Assembly: GCA_018242525.1 (NCBI GenBank)
Contig: JAFEBS010000017.1
Location: 37,106 to 101,105, forward strand
Length of the DNA: 64,000 nucleotides
Direction of reading: 5' to 3'
Source: Planctomycetota bacterium
Lineage (GTDB): Bacteria > Planctomycetota > Planctomycetia > Planctomycetales > Planctomycetaceae
Below the pieces are notes generated by a model. The model was not told where the DNA came from. It made no database searches and worked only from the letters and a program-made list of their open reading frames with translations. This document shows positions 17,502 through 26,680 of this stretch, piece by piece (the first letter of the stretch is position 1; every line of letters begins with the position of its first letter). The position numbers were made by a program, and so were the translations under genes.

Positions 17502-19178
17502 ATGACCTGGAACTGTCGCTGGAGCAATTGCTTGCGCGGAGTCGTGCTGGCAGCTCAAACCCAGGCTTTGATCGGCATGACGATCGCGGGAATGTCGCTG
17601 GTACAACCTGCGGTTGGTCAAGATTCATTACCAACTCCACTAACCGCCGTGCCACCGTCCCCGGCAGAAATTCCGGCGGAAACCGACGAGGAACGCCGAA
17701 TCGGCAGCATTGTCCAAAAGTATGTGGAACGCCTGGAAGCCCGGCAGGCGGCGCTGGAAGCGGCTCACGAAGCGCAAAGCGAGCAATTGGGAGGGATTGT
17801 GATTGGCCGTACCAGCGTAGCTGGTCCTGCCGAAACCAACACGCTCCCGCCGCCGCACTTCATTCCCATGACGGCCCGCTGGGGTTCCGGACTGGTGGAC
17901 AACGGGCTGTGGTTCTCGTCCCAGGACAACGCTTACAAGATTCATGTCGGTGGACGAACTCAATGGGATATGTCGGGGTTTGATGCTCCCGCCAATGTTC
18001 AGCCTGGCCATCCGGGCGGGATGAACAACACACTGAACGACGGGACTAGCTTCCGGCGCGCACGGCTGCGCTTTGAAGGAGCGTATTACGAGCAGGCGGA
18101 TTGGTGTATCGAGTACGATTTCGTGGATTCGACGAAGGTCACCGTTCCCAATCAAAACCCGACGGCCTTCGACATCCCCTCGCCGCGCGACCTGTGGTGG
18201 ACCTTTCGAGACACTCCGCTGGGGCACTTTCGGATCGGAAACCAGAAGGAGGGTTTCGGCTTCGAGCGATTGCAAAGCAGTCGCTGGCTGACCCTGATGG
18301 AACGGTCATTCAACACGGAGGCCTTCTATTCCCCGTTCAGTGCCGGGTTCTCGCCCGGGTTTCAATTCTTCGACACTGCCTTCGATCAGCGTGCGACGTG
18401 GGCCGTCGGTGCGTTCCGAAACGTCACCAACGGTTTCGTCTACGCCATCAATTCGGATGACTGGGCCTTCACTGGACGCGGGACGATCCTGCCAATCTAC
18501 GAAGACAAAGGTCGCCGCCTGCTTCACCTGGGGGTCTCTGCCCGACATGCGGGCATCAACGGTGGTGTGGTGAATTACCGGGCACGCGGTCCCGAGCGCG
18601 CCGGCCCCAGTACGCTGTGGCCGTCGTACGCCGCTACGGGAAACATCTATGCGAAAACCCAGGACGACGTCAACTTTGAGCTTGTCTCGGTCTGGGGGCC
18701 GTTGTCGCTGCAGGCGGAATACAATCTGAACTTGCTACCCGATGCCGCTGTGACATCCGGCGGGCCTGGCGTGGGAACCTTGCTGTATCACGGTGGCTAT
18801 GCGGAAGTCGGCTGCTTCCTGACCGGCGAACATCGTGAGTACATCCGCAGTGCCGCACTGTTCAATCGCATCGTACCGAACGAAAATGCCTTCTACGTCC
18901 GCAAGTCCGCGCATGGCCCCTTGTGTGGCCTGGGAGCGTGGCAGGTGGCCGCCCGCTACAACTACCTGAATCTGAACAGCAAGGGGATCAACGGCGGGAT
19001 TCTAAACGACGTGACCATCGGTCTGAACTGGTTCATCAACTCCAATACCAAGGTTCAGTGGAACTACAGCGTGACGGATCGGCTGTCGCCGGGACCATCC
19101 GGTTCCACCGCGGGCGGATCGCTGGGGGGATCGTCGGTCATCCAGGGGTACGGCATGCGGGTCGCTCACGACTTTTGA
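17502..19178 (+). CDS. Outer-membrane porin of the OprP/phosphate-selective family
   Basis: This protein of about 558 residues starts with an export signal region (hydrophobic stretch near residues 14-38, ending PAVGQD). A short coiled-coil with ERRIGSIVQKYVERLEARQA follows, as in trimeric porins. A long beta-rich part then alternates aromatic strands and turns, including KIHVGGRTQWDMSGF, SFRRARLRFEGAYYEQ, FRIGNQKEGFGFERL, LQAEYNL and WNYSVTDRLSPG near the C terminus. The FRRARLRFEG and IGNQKEGFG phrases are typical of OprP/OprO-like porins in Planctomycetes. The precise solute is unknown. The start is not certain; ATG 17502 is used, and internal ATGs at residues 26 or 31 would shorten the signal. 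The upstream gap contains an imperfect CGACTTT/AAAGTCG repeat. Confidence 0.85.
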   Translation: MTWNCRWSNCLRGVVLAAQTQALIGMTIAGMSLVQPAVGQDSLPTPLTAVPPSPAEIPAETDEERRIGSIVQKYVERLEARQAALEAAHEAQSEQLGGIVIGRTSVAGPAETNTLPPPHFIPMTARWGSGLVDNGLWFSSQDNAYKIHVGGRTQWDMSGFDAPANVQPGHPGGMNNTLNDGTSFRRARLRFEGAYYEQADWCIEYDFVDSTKVTVPNQNPTAFDIPSPRDLWWTFRDTPLGHFRIGNQKEGFGFERLQSSRWLTLMERSFNTEAFYSPFSAGFSPGFQFFDTAFDQRATWAVGAFRNVTNGFVYAINSDDWAFTGRGTILPIYEDKGRRLLHLGVSARHAGINGGVVNYRARGPERAGPSTLWPSYAATGNIYAKTQDDVNFELVSVWGPLSLQAEYNLNLLPDAAVTSGGPGVGTLLYHGGYAEVGCFLTGEHREYIRSAALFNRIVPNENAFYVRKSAHGPLCGLGAWQVAARYNYLNLNSKGINGGILNDVTIGLNWFINSNTKVQWNYSVTDRLSPGPSGSTAGGSLGGSSVIQGYGMRVAHDF

Positions 19179-19278
19179 GAGCAAGACCGCTGAAGAACTG
19201 CAGAACGCCAGCTAGGGACCGAGGCATCACGCGCGGATCCCAGCGACGGCTTCGCCTGAGACCAGAAGGTAGCCGTCC

Positions 19279-20283
19279 TTATTTCTGTTTGACGTACTTC
19301 AGGTATATGAGGCCCGCGAGCGGCAGTCCGATGAAGATGGCTGAAAACGGAATCAGTTCCGGCAGCTTCAGACGCTTGTAAATCAGGTCGTACAGGAAGA
19401 ACGTGTCCAGCAGGATCATCCCGATCACCACCCAGCACATCCCCAGGATGCCGTATTGTCGTTGCTGAGCTTTTTCTTCCTCGGTCAGCACGGCCTTTTT
19501 CGCAGGTCCGGAGCCGGTGCTCGCCGCGCCTGGCTTGAACGCCTCGGAAGCCTCTTTCCGCATGCCGGCGGCGTAGTACTTCGCAATCCCTTGATTGATG
19601 CTGAGCGGCGTGGCAATCACCGGGCGGATCGGCAAGCTGAAACGCAGGCGGATTTCGTCTTCGAGTTCCGAGTCGGGCTCCTCAGTACATGCCACCAGGA
19701 CGCCGCCATGATCGATGAACAGAGGCAGGCAGACGTGTCGACGGACCACCGATCGGGGAACCATGTCCATCACCGAATCGTCCGGCAGCATGTCGGCCAG
19801 ATCGACATACGGACGGCCCAGTTCGCGGGCAAACGCCCGTGCCGCCACGTCCGGTTCCACCAGCTTCAACTGGACGAGCGTATCGCGGATCGAGAGGCCG
19901 GATCTGTCCGAGTGATTCTTGGCTTCACGGATTTGTTCCGCCGTCAGGATGCCATCGTCCTGCAGGTACGACATCATCGGCCGGCGGCCGGTGGTGGCAT
20001 CGCGATCGTCAATCACCCGACCGAGGCTTTGATCGTACTCCTGCTTCGACTCTTCGTCGGTCAGGCAGAGCATCGCCTTGGCCAGTTCGTTCAGCAGCGA
20101 CTGGGATTCATTCGAATACTGGCCGGTGGCGTACTTGCGCACATGGGCGTTCAACTTCTTGTAGTTCTTGCGAACCTTCTCGGCATCGTCTTCGAACTGC
20201 GGCAGCCGCAACAGCTGGTAGTGATCCGGGGGACGTGGCCCTTCGGGGATCCCCAACCATTCCTTATAGACGTCGATCGCCAC
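19279..20283 (-). CDS. J-like / MshEN-domain membrane protein next to Hsp70
   Basis: The protein has 334 residues. The N terminus (about 8-90: GPRPPDHYQLLRLPQFEDDA, then SLLNELAKAMLCLTDEESKQ) looks like a J domain, but it lacks the HPD tripeptide needed to stimulate Hsp70. Residues about 110-235 match the N-terminal domain of GspE/PilB ATPases (MshEN-type; ILTAEQIREAKNHSDRSGLS, ARELGRPYVDLADMLP), which can bind c-di-GMP. The C terminus has two transmembrane segments (about 272-292 and 303-325). The start is GTG 20283, with GGGGG 9 nt upstream. It lies 81 nt downstream of the Hsp70 gene in the same direction, so they are probably co-transcribed. The function is unknown. Confidence 0.75.
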   Translation of the reverse strand: MAIDVYKEWLGIPEGPRPPDHYQLLRLPQFEDDAEKVRKNYKKLNAHVRKYATGQYSNESQSLLNELAKAMLCLTDEESKQEYDQSLGRVIDDRDATTGRRPMMSYLQDDGILTAEQIREAKNHSDRSGLSIRDTLVQLKLVEPDVAARAFARELGRPYVDLADMLPDDSVMDMVPRSVVRRHVCLPLFIDHGGVLVACTEEPDSELEDEIRLRFSLPIRPVIATPLSINQGIAKYYAAGMRKEASEAFKPGAASTGSGPAKKAVLTEEEKAQQRQYGILGMCWVVIGMILLDTFFLYDLIYKRLKLPELIPFSAIFIGLPLAGLIYLKYVKQK

Positions 20284-20330
20284 CAGTAATCCCCCTGAGT
20301 ACGGAGAGCAAAGCGTGAACCGAACGGACG

Positions 20331-20352
20331 TGACGGGGCCGCGGCCCCGTCA
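20331..20352. repeat. Perfect 22-nt palindrome between Hsp70 and the J-like gene
   Basis: TGACGGGGCCGCGGCCCCGTCA is self-complementary over its whole length and sits in the 81-nt gap between the two genes. There is no T tract, so it is more likely an RNA-processing or stability hairpin, or an attenuator, than a full terminator. Confidence 0.6.
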
Positions 20353-20364
20353 GGCCAAGACTCA

Positions 20365-21942
20365 CTATTCGACCTGGTAGTTCCTGGCCAGCGCCTCGAA
20401 ATCTCCCACGCCCTGTTCGCTCAGGCCCGAATCGCGAACGATTTCGGTCTTGGCGACACGGTTGCCCGTCAGCTCCTTGGCGGTCGCGTGAATTCGCCCA
20501 TTGGCATCGTAGCTGTAAGTCACTTCGACGGGGGAACCGGCCGGCAGTCCCGGGGGCAGGCCATCGATCCGGAAGTCGCCAATCTGCGTGCAGGCATCGG
20601 GATCGGTCGCTTCACCTTCCAGGATGTACACGTGGATCGAGGTCTGGTTGGCCGAGTTTGTCACGAACTTCTGAGTAACACTGAACGGAATCTGCGAGTT
20701 CTTCGGGATCATCACATGGTTGATCTTCTTCGATCGATCCGCCGGACTGGAGACCTTGACTCCCAGGGGATGCGAGTTGACATCGGCGGTGTTGACTGCA
20801 CGCAGTCGGGCAGAGATCAGCGTATTCAGGCCTTCGATTCCGCGGTTTTCACGCGCTTCCAGGATCGCGGCGTGGATGGCCGCCCCCTGCGCCACCGCTT
20901 CTTCCGGCCGCAGTTCGCGGGACGGTCGGCGCTGGCAAACTTCCGTCAACATCTTTTCGACCGACGGCATGTACGTCGAACCACCGACCAGCACCACTTC
21001 ACTCAGCGTGCCGGGTTCCACACCCGCCTGTTGCAGCACCAGTTCGGTGGTGTCGCGGGTGCGTTGCAGCAGGTCGCCGCACATCCGCTCGAAGTCTTTC
21101 CGGGTAAATTGCAGCGTCAGGGTCTTCCCCTTGTAGTAGACCGACAGCGGCACCTGGTCCTTGGTACTGAGCGCCCGCTTGGCATCTTCGCATTCCACGG
21201 CGAAGTTCCGCATCGCGTCTGCATCGGTGCGTGGATCTTCACCGAAGCGGCGGGCGAACTGTTCGGACACGTGATCCGTAATCCGTTTGGTCCAGTCGAT
21301 CCCCCCCAGCATGACGTCCCCGTCCGTGGCCAGCACGCGGAACTGCGTCGGCGTGTAACGGACGACGGTCACATCGAACGTACCGCCCCCCAGGTCGTAC
21401 ACCAGGATCGTCTTGGCTTCCTGCTTTAGATCGGCCCGGCCAAGCTCGCCTTTCATCCAGGCGTAGGCCAGCGTGGCGGCGGTCGGTTCGTTGATGATGT
21501 CGACAACGTTCAAGCCGGCAATCCGTCCTGCGTCCTGAGTCGCCTTGCGGCGCACGTCGTTGAAGTAGTACGGAACGGTGATCACGGCATTGGTGATCGG
21601 CCCAATCTTCTTTTCGGCGTCCTGCTTCATCTTCTTCAGGATCAGGGCCGAGATGAATTCGGGCGTCAGTTTCTTGTTCTGGTACACCACGAAATAGTTC
21701 TTGTTCCCCATCTGCCGCTTGACGGCTTCCACGATGTGGTCCGCCGACTCCTGCGAACTGCGTTCAAACGAGGGGCCCACCACGACCTGCCCGTCGTCAC
21801 CCAGCAGCACGATCGAAGGCGTGATGTTGCGGCCATCCGCGTTGGGAAGCGATTCAGGCCGACCGTCCGGTGTCAACCTGGCAATGGCGGAATACGTGGT
21901 GCCCAGGTCAATGCCAACAGTCTGACCGTCTTGGAATTTCAT
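20365..21942 (-). CDS. Hsp70/DnaK-like chaperone, short form
   Basis: This 525-residue cytoplasmic ATPase chaperone has actin-fold motifs VGIDLGTTYSAIA (phosphate 1), VITVPYYFNDVRRKATQDAG, INEPTAATLAYA, LVYDLGGGTFDVTVV (phosphate 2) and VVLVGGSTYMPSVEKML (adenosine). The substrate-binding beta part follows (about 385-500, NSQIPFSVTQKF). The helical lid and the EEVD-like tail of canonical DnaK (about 610-640 residues) are absent. It is therefore a specialised Hsp70, not the main DnaK. The start is ATG 21942. It is upstream of a J-like membrane protein that lacks HPD, which hints at a dedicated pair. Confidence 0.92.
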   Translation of the reverse strand: MKFQDGQTVGIDLGTTYSAIARLTPDGRPESLPNADGRNITPSIVLLGDDGQVVVGPSFERSSQESADHIVEAVKRQMGNKNYFVVYQNKKLTPEFISALILKKMKQDAEKKIGPITNAVITVPYYFNDVRRKATQDAGRIAGLNVVDIINEPTAATLAYAWMKGELGRADLKQEAKTILVYDLGGGTFDVTVVRYTPTQFRVLATDGDVMLGGIDWTKRITDHVSEQFARRFGEDPRTDADAMRNFAVECEDAKRALSTKDQVPLSVYYKGKTLTLQFTRKDFERMCGDLLQRTRDTTELVLQQAGVEPGTLSEVVLVGGSTYMPSVEKMLTEVCQRRPSRELRPEEAVAQGAAIHAAILEARENRGIEGLNTLISARLRAVNTADVNSHPLGVKVSSPADRSKKINHVMIPKNSQIPFSVTQKFVTNSANQTSIHVYILEGEATDPDACTQIGDFRIDGLPPGLPAGSPVEVTYSYDANGRIHATAKELTGNRVAKTEIVRDSGLSEQGVGDFEALARNYQVE

Positions 21943-22183
21943 CGTGCGGCCTGTTCCCGTGAGTTAGCGGACTTCAGTCTCTGGTTTGTCCGGGCGATCG
22001 ATCTCACCGCGGCCAGAATGTGAAGTCCAAGATATGAAGGTCGATAGACCCACCATTCTGACCTGACTTGGACGGAAATCAAGCGCGCGGGGCCTTCCTG
22101 AAGCCAGCGACGGAAACACGGCCCCGGACATTCAGTTCAGGAGCCCTTGGTCAGTCAGAAATATGAAACATCGCGCCAGAAAT

Positions 22184-22819
22184 TCACGGCCAGATGGAAT
22201 AGTTCCAGCTTCCGTTCGCTCCCGGGGTGTTCCCCCCCTGCGACAGGTTGGACCAAGTGGAGAATCCAGATCCCAGGTAGGTGTTGGGGGCCATATATCC
22301 TCCGAATTGCCCCGGCTGGTACCGGCTCATTTCACCCATCGAGGCCGACATTTGCCCCACGGGCTGCTGATTGCTCCAATTTTGGAACTGCTGCCCCAGA
22401 TACAAGTTCGGTGCAATCTGCTGCGATGAGGAAAACCCCGAGTGCGACAGGTTATAGGCTCCCGACGGATTCTGAAGTGCCTGATTGGTCGGCCGGGTCT
22501 GCTGCTCGGCCCATTCCTGCTCTGGCGTCTTTTCTTGTTCGTTTCGGGAACCCGACCCTCCCGTTGATACTGAAACCGACTGACCTGACAGCGTTTGACC
22601 CGTGGGGGTGCTGGCCGGGGTGATCACGGCCGGTCGCACCGGATTTGATGTAACCACTTTTCCATGAAGTAGATTCGGTGCTGCGGAGTTCACTCCACGG
22701 GGGACGGCCGCCGGGGGGCGATACAACACGATCGGACGGGGTAGATTCTGCTGAGCGTCCGCCAGCGAACCGAATCCCAAGGTCACGACAGCGATGGCCA
22801 GATGTCTTGTGGAAATCAT
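22184..22819 (-). CDS. Secreted low-complexity protein, unknown function
   Basis: The protein has 211 residues. The signal peptide (MISTRHLAIAVVTLGFGSLA, ending DAQ) is followed by a Pro/Ser/Thr-rich part and then a Gln/Asn/Ser-rich C terminus. That C terminus contains repeated short units of the type NLYLGQQFQNWSN and NTYLGSGFSTWSN. These W-S-N units look like a tandemly copied surface motif. There are no cysteines. The start is ATG 22819, chosen because the longer frame to 22957 runs through the family A palindrome. Function unknown. Confidence 0.7.
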   Translation of the reverse strand: MISTRHLAIAVVTLGFGSLADAQQNLPRPIVLYRPPAAVPRGVNSAAPNLLHGKVVTSNPVRPAVITPASTPTGQTLSGQSVSVSTGGSGSRNEQEKTPEQEWAEQQTRPTNQALQNPSGAYNLSHSGFSSSQQIAPNLYLGQQFQNWSNQQPVGQMSASMGEMSRYQPGQFGGYMAPNTYLGSGFSTWSNLSQGGNTPGANGSWNYSIWP

Positions 22820-22877
22820 TGCAGCCCTCGATCTACCGACTGACGTGGAGCGAACTCGAAACGGTCCTGAAATAGCT

Positions 22878-22957
22878 TTCCCAACAAATGGGTCAAACCC
22901 CTGCCACAGGTATCGGATATGACCGGAAATCACAGCGGGAGCCCATTTGTTGGGCAA
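22878..22957 (-). repeat. Dispersed palindromic element, family A copy 2
   Basis: CCCAACAAATGGG (22880-22892) pairs with CCCATTTGTTGGG (22942-22954). The interior CACAGGTATCGG (22906-22917) is the reverse complement of the CCGATACCTGTG core in copies 1 and 3. It sits 60 nt upstream of the secreted-protein start. Confidence 0.8.
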
Positions 22958-23070
22958 AGCCCCCTGATATCGTTTCGACGGAAGCAGGCGTCCAACATCA
23001 CCAAACCGTCAAAATCGCCACCGGACGATTCATCGCGGCGAGGATCCGTGCGACGCGCTGCTCCAAACCG

Positions 23071-25560
23071 TCATTTCGGCGCCTTGACAGACGCCACTAT
23101 CAGCAATTTCTGCCGATCGTTCAACAGATGCCGATCGTCGACCTGACGCAGAGGTCGAGATTGCTGACCGTCGTCCGACATCGGGTCGGGTTTTCCTGCC
23201 GTCGCATGTGCGTTGGGGTGTCGGGTCAATCGATGCAGCAGGCCGATCGCGGCGAGGGCCGCCAGGCACAGGAGCACGGGTTGGTAACGCAGCGCTCCCT
23301 GGTCGTGGCGGAAGAGCCAACTCCAGATCCCCTCATCGGAAATCCGGCTGCCGAGCGGTCCGTGCAGCACTCCCATCGCATTGTAAATCAGGTGGAAGGC
23401 AATCCCCGGCAGCAGGCTGCGTGACCGAACACACATCATCCCCAGCACCACACCCAGCAGCGCGGCGTTAAAAACCTGTTGCGGAATCATGTGAATGATT
23501 CCGAACGCCAGGCTGGACAGTGCCACCGCCAGGCTCACCTTGCCACCCCGACTGAAGCCGCTCAGCATAAAGCCGCGGAATGCGATTTCTTCGCAGATGG
23601 CCGGCGCCACCGCCAGGGCGAGCAGTAACAACCACAACGGGACGGAATCACCCGACAAGGATTTCAACGCTTCCACCAGGCCTGGTGGTGGTTTCGGGAA
23701 GAACCATTCCAGACTCCGACCCAGTTCATAACTCAGCGGATGCAACGCGAACGGCAGCAGCATGGCACAGCCGAGTCGACCGAAACCGGGCCAGCGCAAT
23801 GAAAACGTCTGTCGCATGCTGGTTGTCAACATCACGCCCATCAACAGCGCCGGTGTCGCGATCAACGCCAACTGCTGAATCAGCACCAGGCGAACCTGCA
23901 ACAAGCCACGCTCCCCCTCTGCGATCCCTTGCATCGCTCCCTGCATCGACTTCATCGACAGGAACTGCAGCAGCAGGATCACCAGGAAACAGAAACCGGC
24001 TTCCGTAAACGATGGCGTCGGTTCCTTGTCACGCAGCAGGTGCTTGACCCACAACCGCAGATCGAACCGTTCGGCCTCGCGGAACAGGACTTCTTCACGC
24101 CCGAACTGCTCAATCGCCCACCAGAGTGCCACCAGGCTGTAGCCGATCGACGTCAACAGGACCGGAATCGCGTACAGGTACAAATCGGTCGCGGGGCCGG
24201 TCGCCTTCAACAGGCCTTTCAGCAACAAGGCCGGCCCCATCACAGGCATCACGCTGTAGAACGGTTCAATCTCCACGCCGGGCGACGAGCAGAATACGGT
24301 CAGTCCCATCGTCACCATCAGCAATGGTGTCAGGTAGTACTGACCTTCCTTGCTGCTGCGGGCAAACGTGGCAAACGCCAGGCACAGGGCACTGAACAGG
24401 CTCGCCAGCGGGATCAGCATGACCAGGATCCAGGCCAGCGACGCCAGGGGTGGCAAAGCCAGATCGCCGAACTTGCCTGCCATTCCGCCGCCAGATGCCA
24501 GCGATGCCATATAGCGGCCCGTGAAACCCAGGCTGGAGAGATTCAGCAACGCCGTCGAAGCGCTGAAAAGCATCACAGTCAGGAATTTACCGAGGACAAT
24601 TTCAGTGCGGGTGGCGGGACAGATCAGCAGGGTTTCCATCGTTCCCCGCTCCTTCTCACCCGCTCCCAGATCGACGGCCGGATAAAAGGCGCCGGTCAGG
24701 GCCATGATGACCAGCAACGACGGGAACAGCTTGGACCAGACGCTGGCCGACATCTGTTCCGCCACCGCCAGATCAATTGCTGTCGGATTGACCGGCGTCG
24801 GCAGATGCTCGGGAAGACCGCTTTCTCTCAGATAGCTGCGCAGCAGCGAACGCTCCCATTCGCGCATCACGTCGGTGACACGGTTGTGCGCGATCACCGA
24901 CTTTTCATCCGCACTGTTCTGGACAATCACCGGACGGGGATAGTCGAATGAGACAAGTGATTTTTCGGCGGAACCACGCTGGGCCAGTTCGTCGCGAAGT
25001 CGCTCCAGATTCGCTTTGAAGTTGCGGGGAATCACAATCAAGACCTGAATGTCGCTGTTGTGAAACATCTGCCCCAGCGGATCGGTCAGGGTTTGCAGTT
25101 CCGCTTCCAGGTTGAGAACTTCAACCGGACGTTTCGCTTCACGGGCCTGTTCGAGTTTGGTTTCCAGCAGAACCCGGCGCGCGATCAGTTGTTTCATTTG
25201 CTGGGCGCGCTCCAGCAGCCTGGCTTTGGATTCGGCCTCCGCTTTGTCCAGTGGCGGCTGGTCGGGTGCCGGGTTGGCATCCGAAATCACGCGCAGCTTG
25301 TCCGCGTCAGTGCTGATGCGGAACCAGGTTCGGGCGAACCGGTCGCCATTCAGCAGCGGCAGCGCCGGAAGATCATTGGCCCCCAGGATCACGACGGTCC
25401 GGGGCTGCTCGGAAAACAGCGTCGTCATCTGAAACATGCCGATCCCCATCAGGGGATACAGCAGTAATGGCAGCACGGCGACCATGAACAACGTGCGACG
25501 ATCACGCAGTTGGTCGAGCACTTCGCGCAGAAAAATCAGCTTGACGTTGCGCCAGCTCAT
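23071..25560 (-). CDS. ABC exporter permease fused to a CPBP (CAAX-type) intramembrane protease
   Basis: The protein has 829 residues. The N-terminal part (about 1-520) is an ABC-2/NatB-like permease: one transmembrane helix at 20-40, a large extracytoplasmic loop with a coiled-coil (ESKARLLERAQQMKQLIARR), then a multi-helix bundle containing DLGAGEKERGTMETLLICPA. The C-terminal part is a CPBP metalloprotease with ICEEIAFRGFML (EExxxR), FGIIHM and GIAFHLIYNAMG, the three conserved motifs with all putative metal ligands. The start is ATG 25560. The ATPase gene lies 79 nt upstream in the same operon. The exporter substrate and protease target are unknown. The fusion is a known planctomycete arrangement. 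Confidence 0.88.
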   Translation of the reverse strand: MSWRNVKLIFLREVLDQLRDRRTLFMVAVLPLLLYPLMGIGMFQMTTLFSEQPRTVVILGANDLPALPLLNGDRFARTWFRISTDADKLRVISDANPAPDQPPLDKAEAESKARLLERAQQMKQLIARRVLLETKLEQAREAKRPVEVLNLEAELQTLTDPLGQMFHNSDIQVLIVIPRNFKANLERLRDELAQRGSAEKSLVSFDYPRPVIVQNSADEKSVIAHNRVTDVMREWERSLLRSYLRESGLPEHLPTPVNPTAIDLAVAEQMSASVWSKLFPSLLVIMALTGAFYPAVDLGAGEKERGTMETLLICPATRTEIVLGKFLTVMLFSASTALLNLSSLGFTGRYMASLASGGGMAGKFGDLALPPLASLAWILVMLIPLASLFSALCLAFATFARSSKEGQYYLTPLLMVTMGLTVFCSSPGVEIEPFYSVMPVMGPALLLKGLLKATGPATDLYLYAIPVLLTSIGYSLVALWWAIEQFGREEVLFREAERFDLRLWVKHLLRDKEPTPSFTEAGFCFLVILLLQFLSMKSMQGAMQGIAEGERGLLQVRLVLIQQLALIATPALLMGVMLTTSMRQTFSLRWPGFGRLGCAMLLPFALHPLSYELGRSLEWFFPKPPPGLVEALKSLSGDSVPLWLLLLALAVAPAICEEIAFRGFMLSGFSRGGKVSLAVALSSLAFGIIHMIPQQVFNAALLGVVLGMMCVRSRSLLPGIAFHLIYNAMGVLHGPLGSRISDEGIWSWLFRHDQGALRYQPVLLCLAALAAIGLLHRLTRHPNAHATAGKPDPMSDDGQQSRPLRQVDDRHLLNDRQKLLIVASVKAPK

Positions 25561-25639
25561 AATGGGACCACACCATGCGGAAGGATCAGACGTTGTCGTC
25601 CTCCTTCGCGAAATTCCAAATAAAACCAGGGACTTGACG

Positions 25640-26398
25640 CTAAACAACCAGCTTCAATTGCTCTTCATGCGCATCAATCAGTTGGAAGAAGAGTTCCTCC
25701 ATGTCCGGTTGATGATACCGATCTGCCAGTTCCTCGATCGAACCAATCGCCAGGATCTTGCCACGATAGATGATCGCCACCCGGTGACACAGCTTTTCCA
25801 CTTCGCGCATGATGTGTGTGGAATAGATGATGCACTTCCCCTGCTCCCGCAGAGACTTGATCTCGTCGACTACGTTGCGGGCGACGAGCACATCCAGCCC
25901 GGATGTTGGTTCATCGAAGATCAGCACCGGCGGATCATGCACGATGGTCCGCGCGATCGACACCTTCTGCTTCATGCCGGTCGACATCTTCGAGCCGAGC
26001 ACATCGCGAATATTGTTCATTTGCAGGCGGTTGAACAGGTGCGTGATCCGCTCCTGCAACGCCACTTCCGGAATGCCGTACAGCCGACCGAAGTACTCGA
26101 CCATTTCCCAGGCGGTCATCCGATCGTAGATGCCGGTGTTGTTCGACATGAAACCAATGCGGGCCCGGACCTCTGCGGGATGCAGGGCCACATCATAGCC
26201 AGCGACAAATGCCGTGCCGCTGGTCGGTCGCAGCACCGTGCTGAGGATCCTCAGGCAGGTTGTCTTGCCTGCCCCGTTGGGGCCCAGCAGACCAAAAATC
26301 TCACCCGGTTGAACCTCGAAGCTCACGTCATCCAGCGCGGTAAAACCGCCTGTCTGCAAGTCTGCAAACCGCTTCGACAGTCGTTCAACAGTGATCAC
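25640..26398 (-). CDS. ABC transporter ATP-binding protein (NatA-like)
   Basis: The protein has 252 residues. Walker A is [12 protein letters not shown], the Q-loop region is [14 protein letters not shown], the signature is [13 protein letters not shown] (degenerate LSGGQ), Walker B is [11 protein letters not shown], and the H-loop is [12 protein letters not shown]. It energises the permease-protease encoded next. I place the start at GTG 26398 ([11 protein letters not shown]), which has TGAGGA upstream. An open frame continues to 26587, but it passes straight through the family A palindrome at 26448-26537, so the longer start is unlikely. Confidence 0.9.
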   Translation of the reverse strand: MITVERLSKRFADLQTGGFTALDDVSFEVQPGEIFGLLGPNGAGKTTCLRILSTVLRPTSGTAFVAGYDVALHPAEVRARIGFMSNNTGIYDRMTAWEMVEYFGRLYGIPEVALQERITHLFNRLQMNNIRDVLGSKMSTGMKQKVSIARTIVHDPPVLIFDEPTSGLDVLVARNVVDEIKSLREQGKCIIYSTHIMREVEKLCHRVAIIYRGKILAIGSIEELADRYHQPDMEELFFQLIDAHEEQLKLVV

Positions 26399-26447
26399 GC
26401 GAGGGGTCCTCACTGAGATTCTCAGGTCGCCGGATGGGGATCCGGCG

Positions 26448-26537
26448 TTGCCCAACAAATGGGGACTGCCCGCCTCCCCTGGGTTTCCGCTCATTTCGGA
26501 TACCTGTGGCCGGGGGCTGACCCCATTCGTTGGGCAA
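26448..26537 (+). repeat. Dispersed palindromic element, family A copy 3
   Basis: TTGCCCAACAAATGGGG (26448-26464) pairs with CCCCATTCGTTGGGCAA (26521-26537), one mismatch. The interior has CGGATACCTGTG (26498-26509), then a GGGGCTGACCCC block. Same orientation as copy 1. It lies just upstream of the ABC ATPase, in its leader. Confidence 0.85.
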
Positions 26538-26680
26538 GTCGGCTGATCCAGATCTCTCGACGTAGCTTTCGCGTCCAAACGGGCCATCCCGCGTCAGACG
26601 TTCAAACTCTGTGTCGACCGCAAGTCTAGCCCGAGAAGCCCGGTGGGGATGGATGTTGTTTCCAAATCACCACAAAAACG

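Noticed and set aside
23929..24951. 340-codon open frame on the plus strand
   Set aside because: It is antisense to the ABC permease-CPBP gene, and its Gln/Arg/His-rich composition is typical of a shadow frame.
26399..26587. N-terminal extension of the ABC ATPase
   Set aside because: The open frame continues upstream, but it is formed from the family A palindrome and non-family sequence. GTG 26398, with a ribosome site, begins right at the conserved domain.
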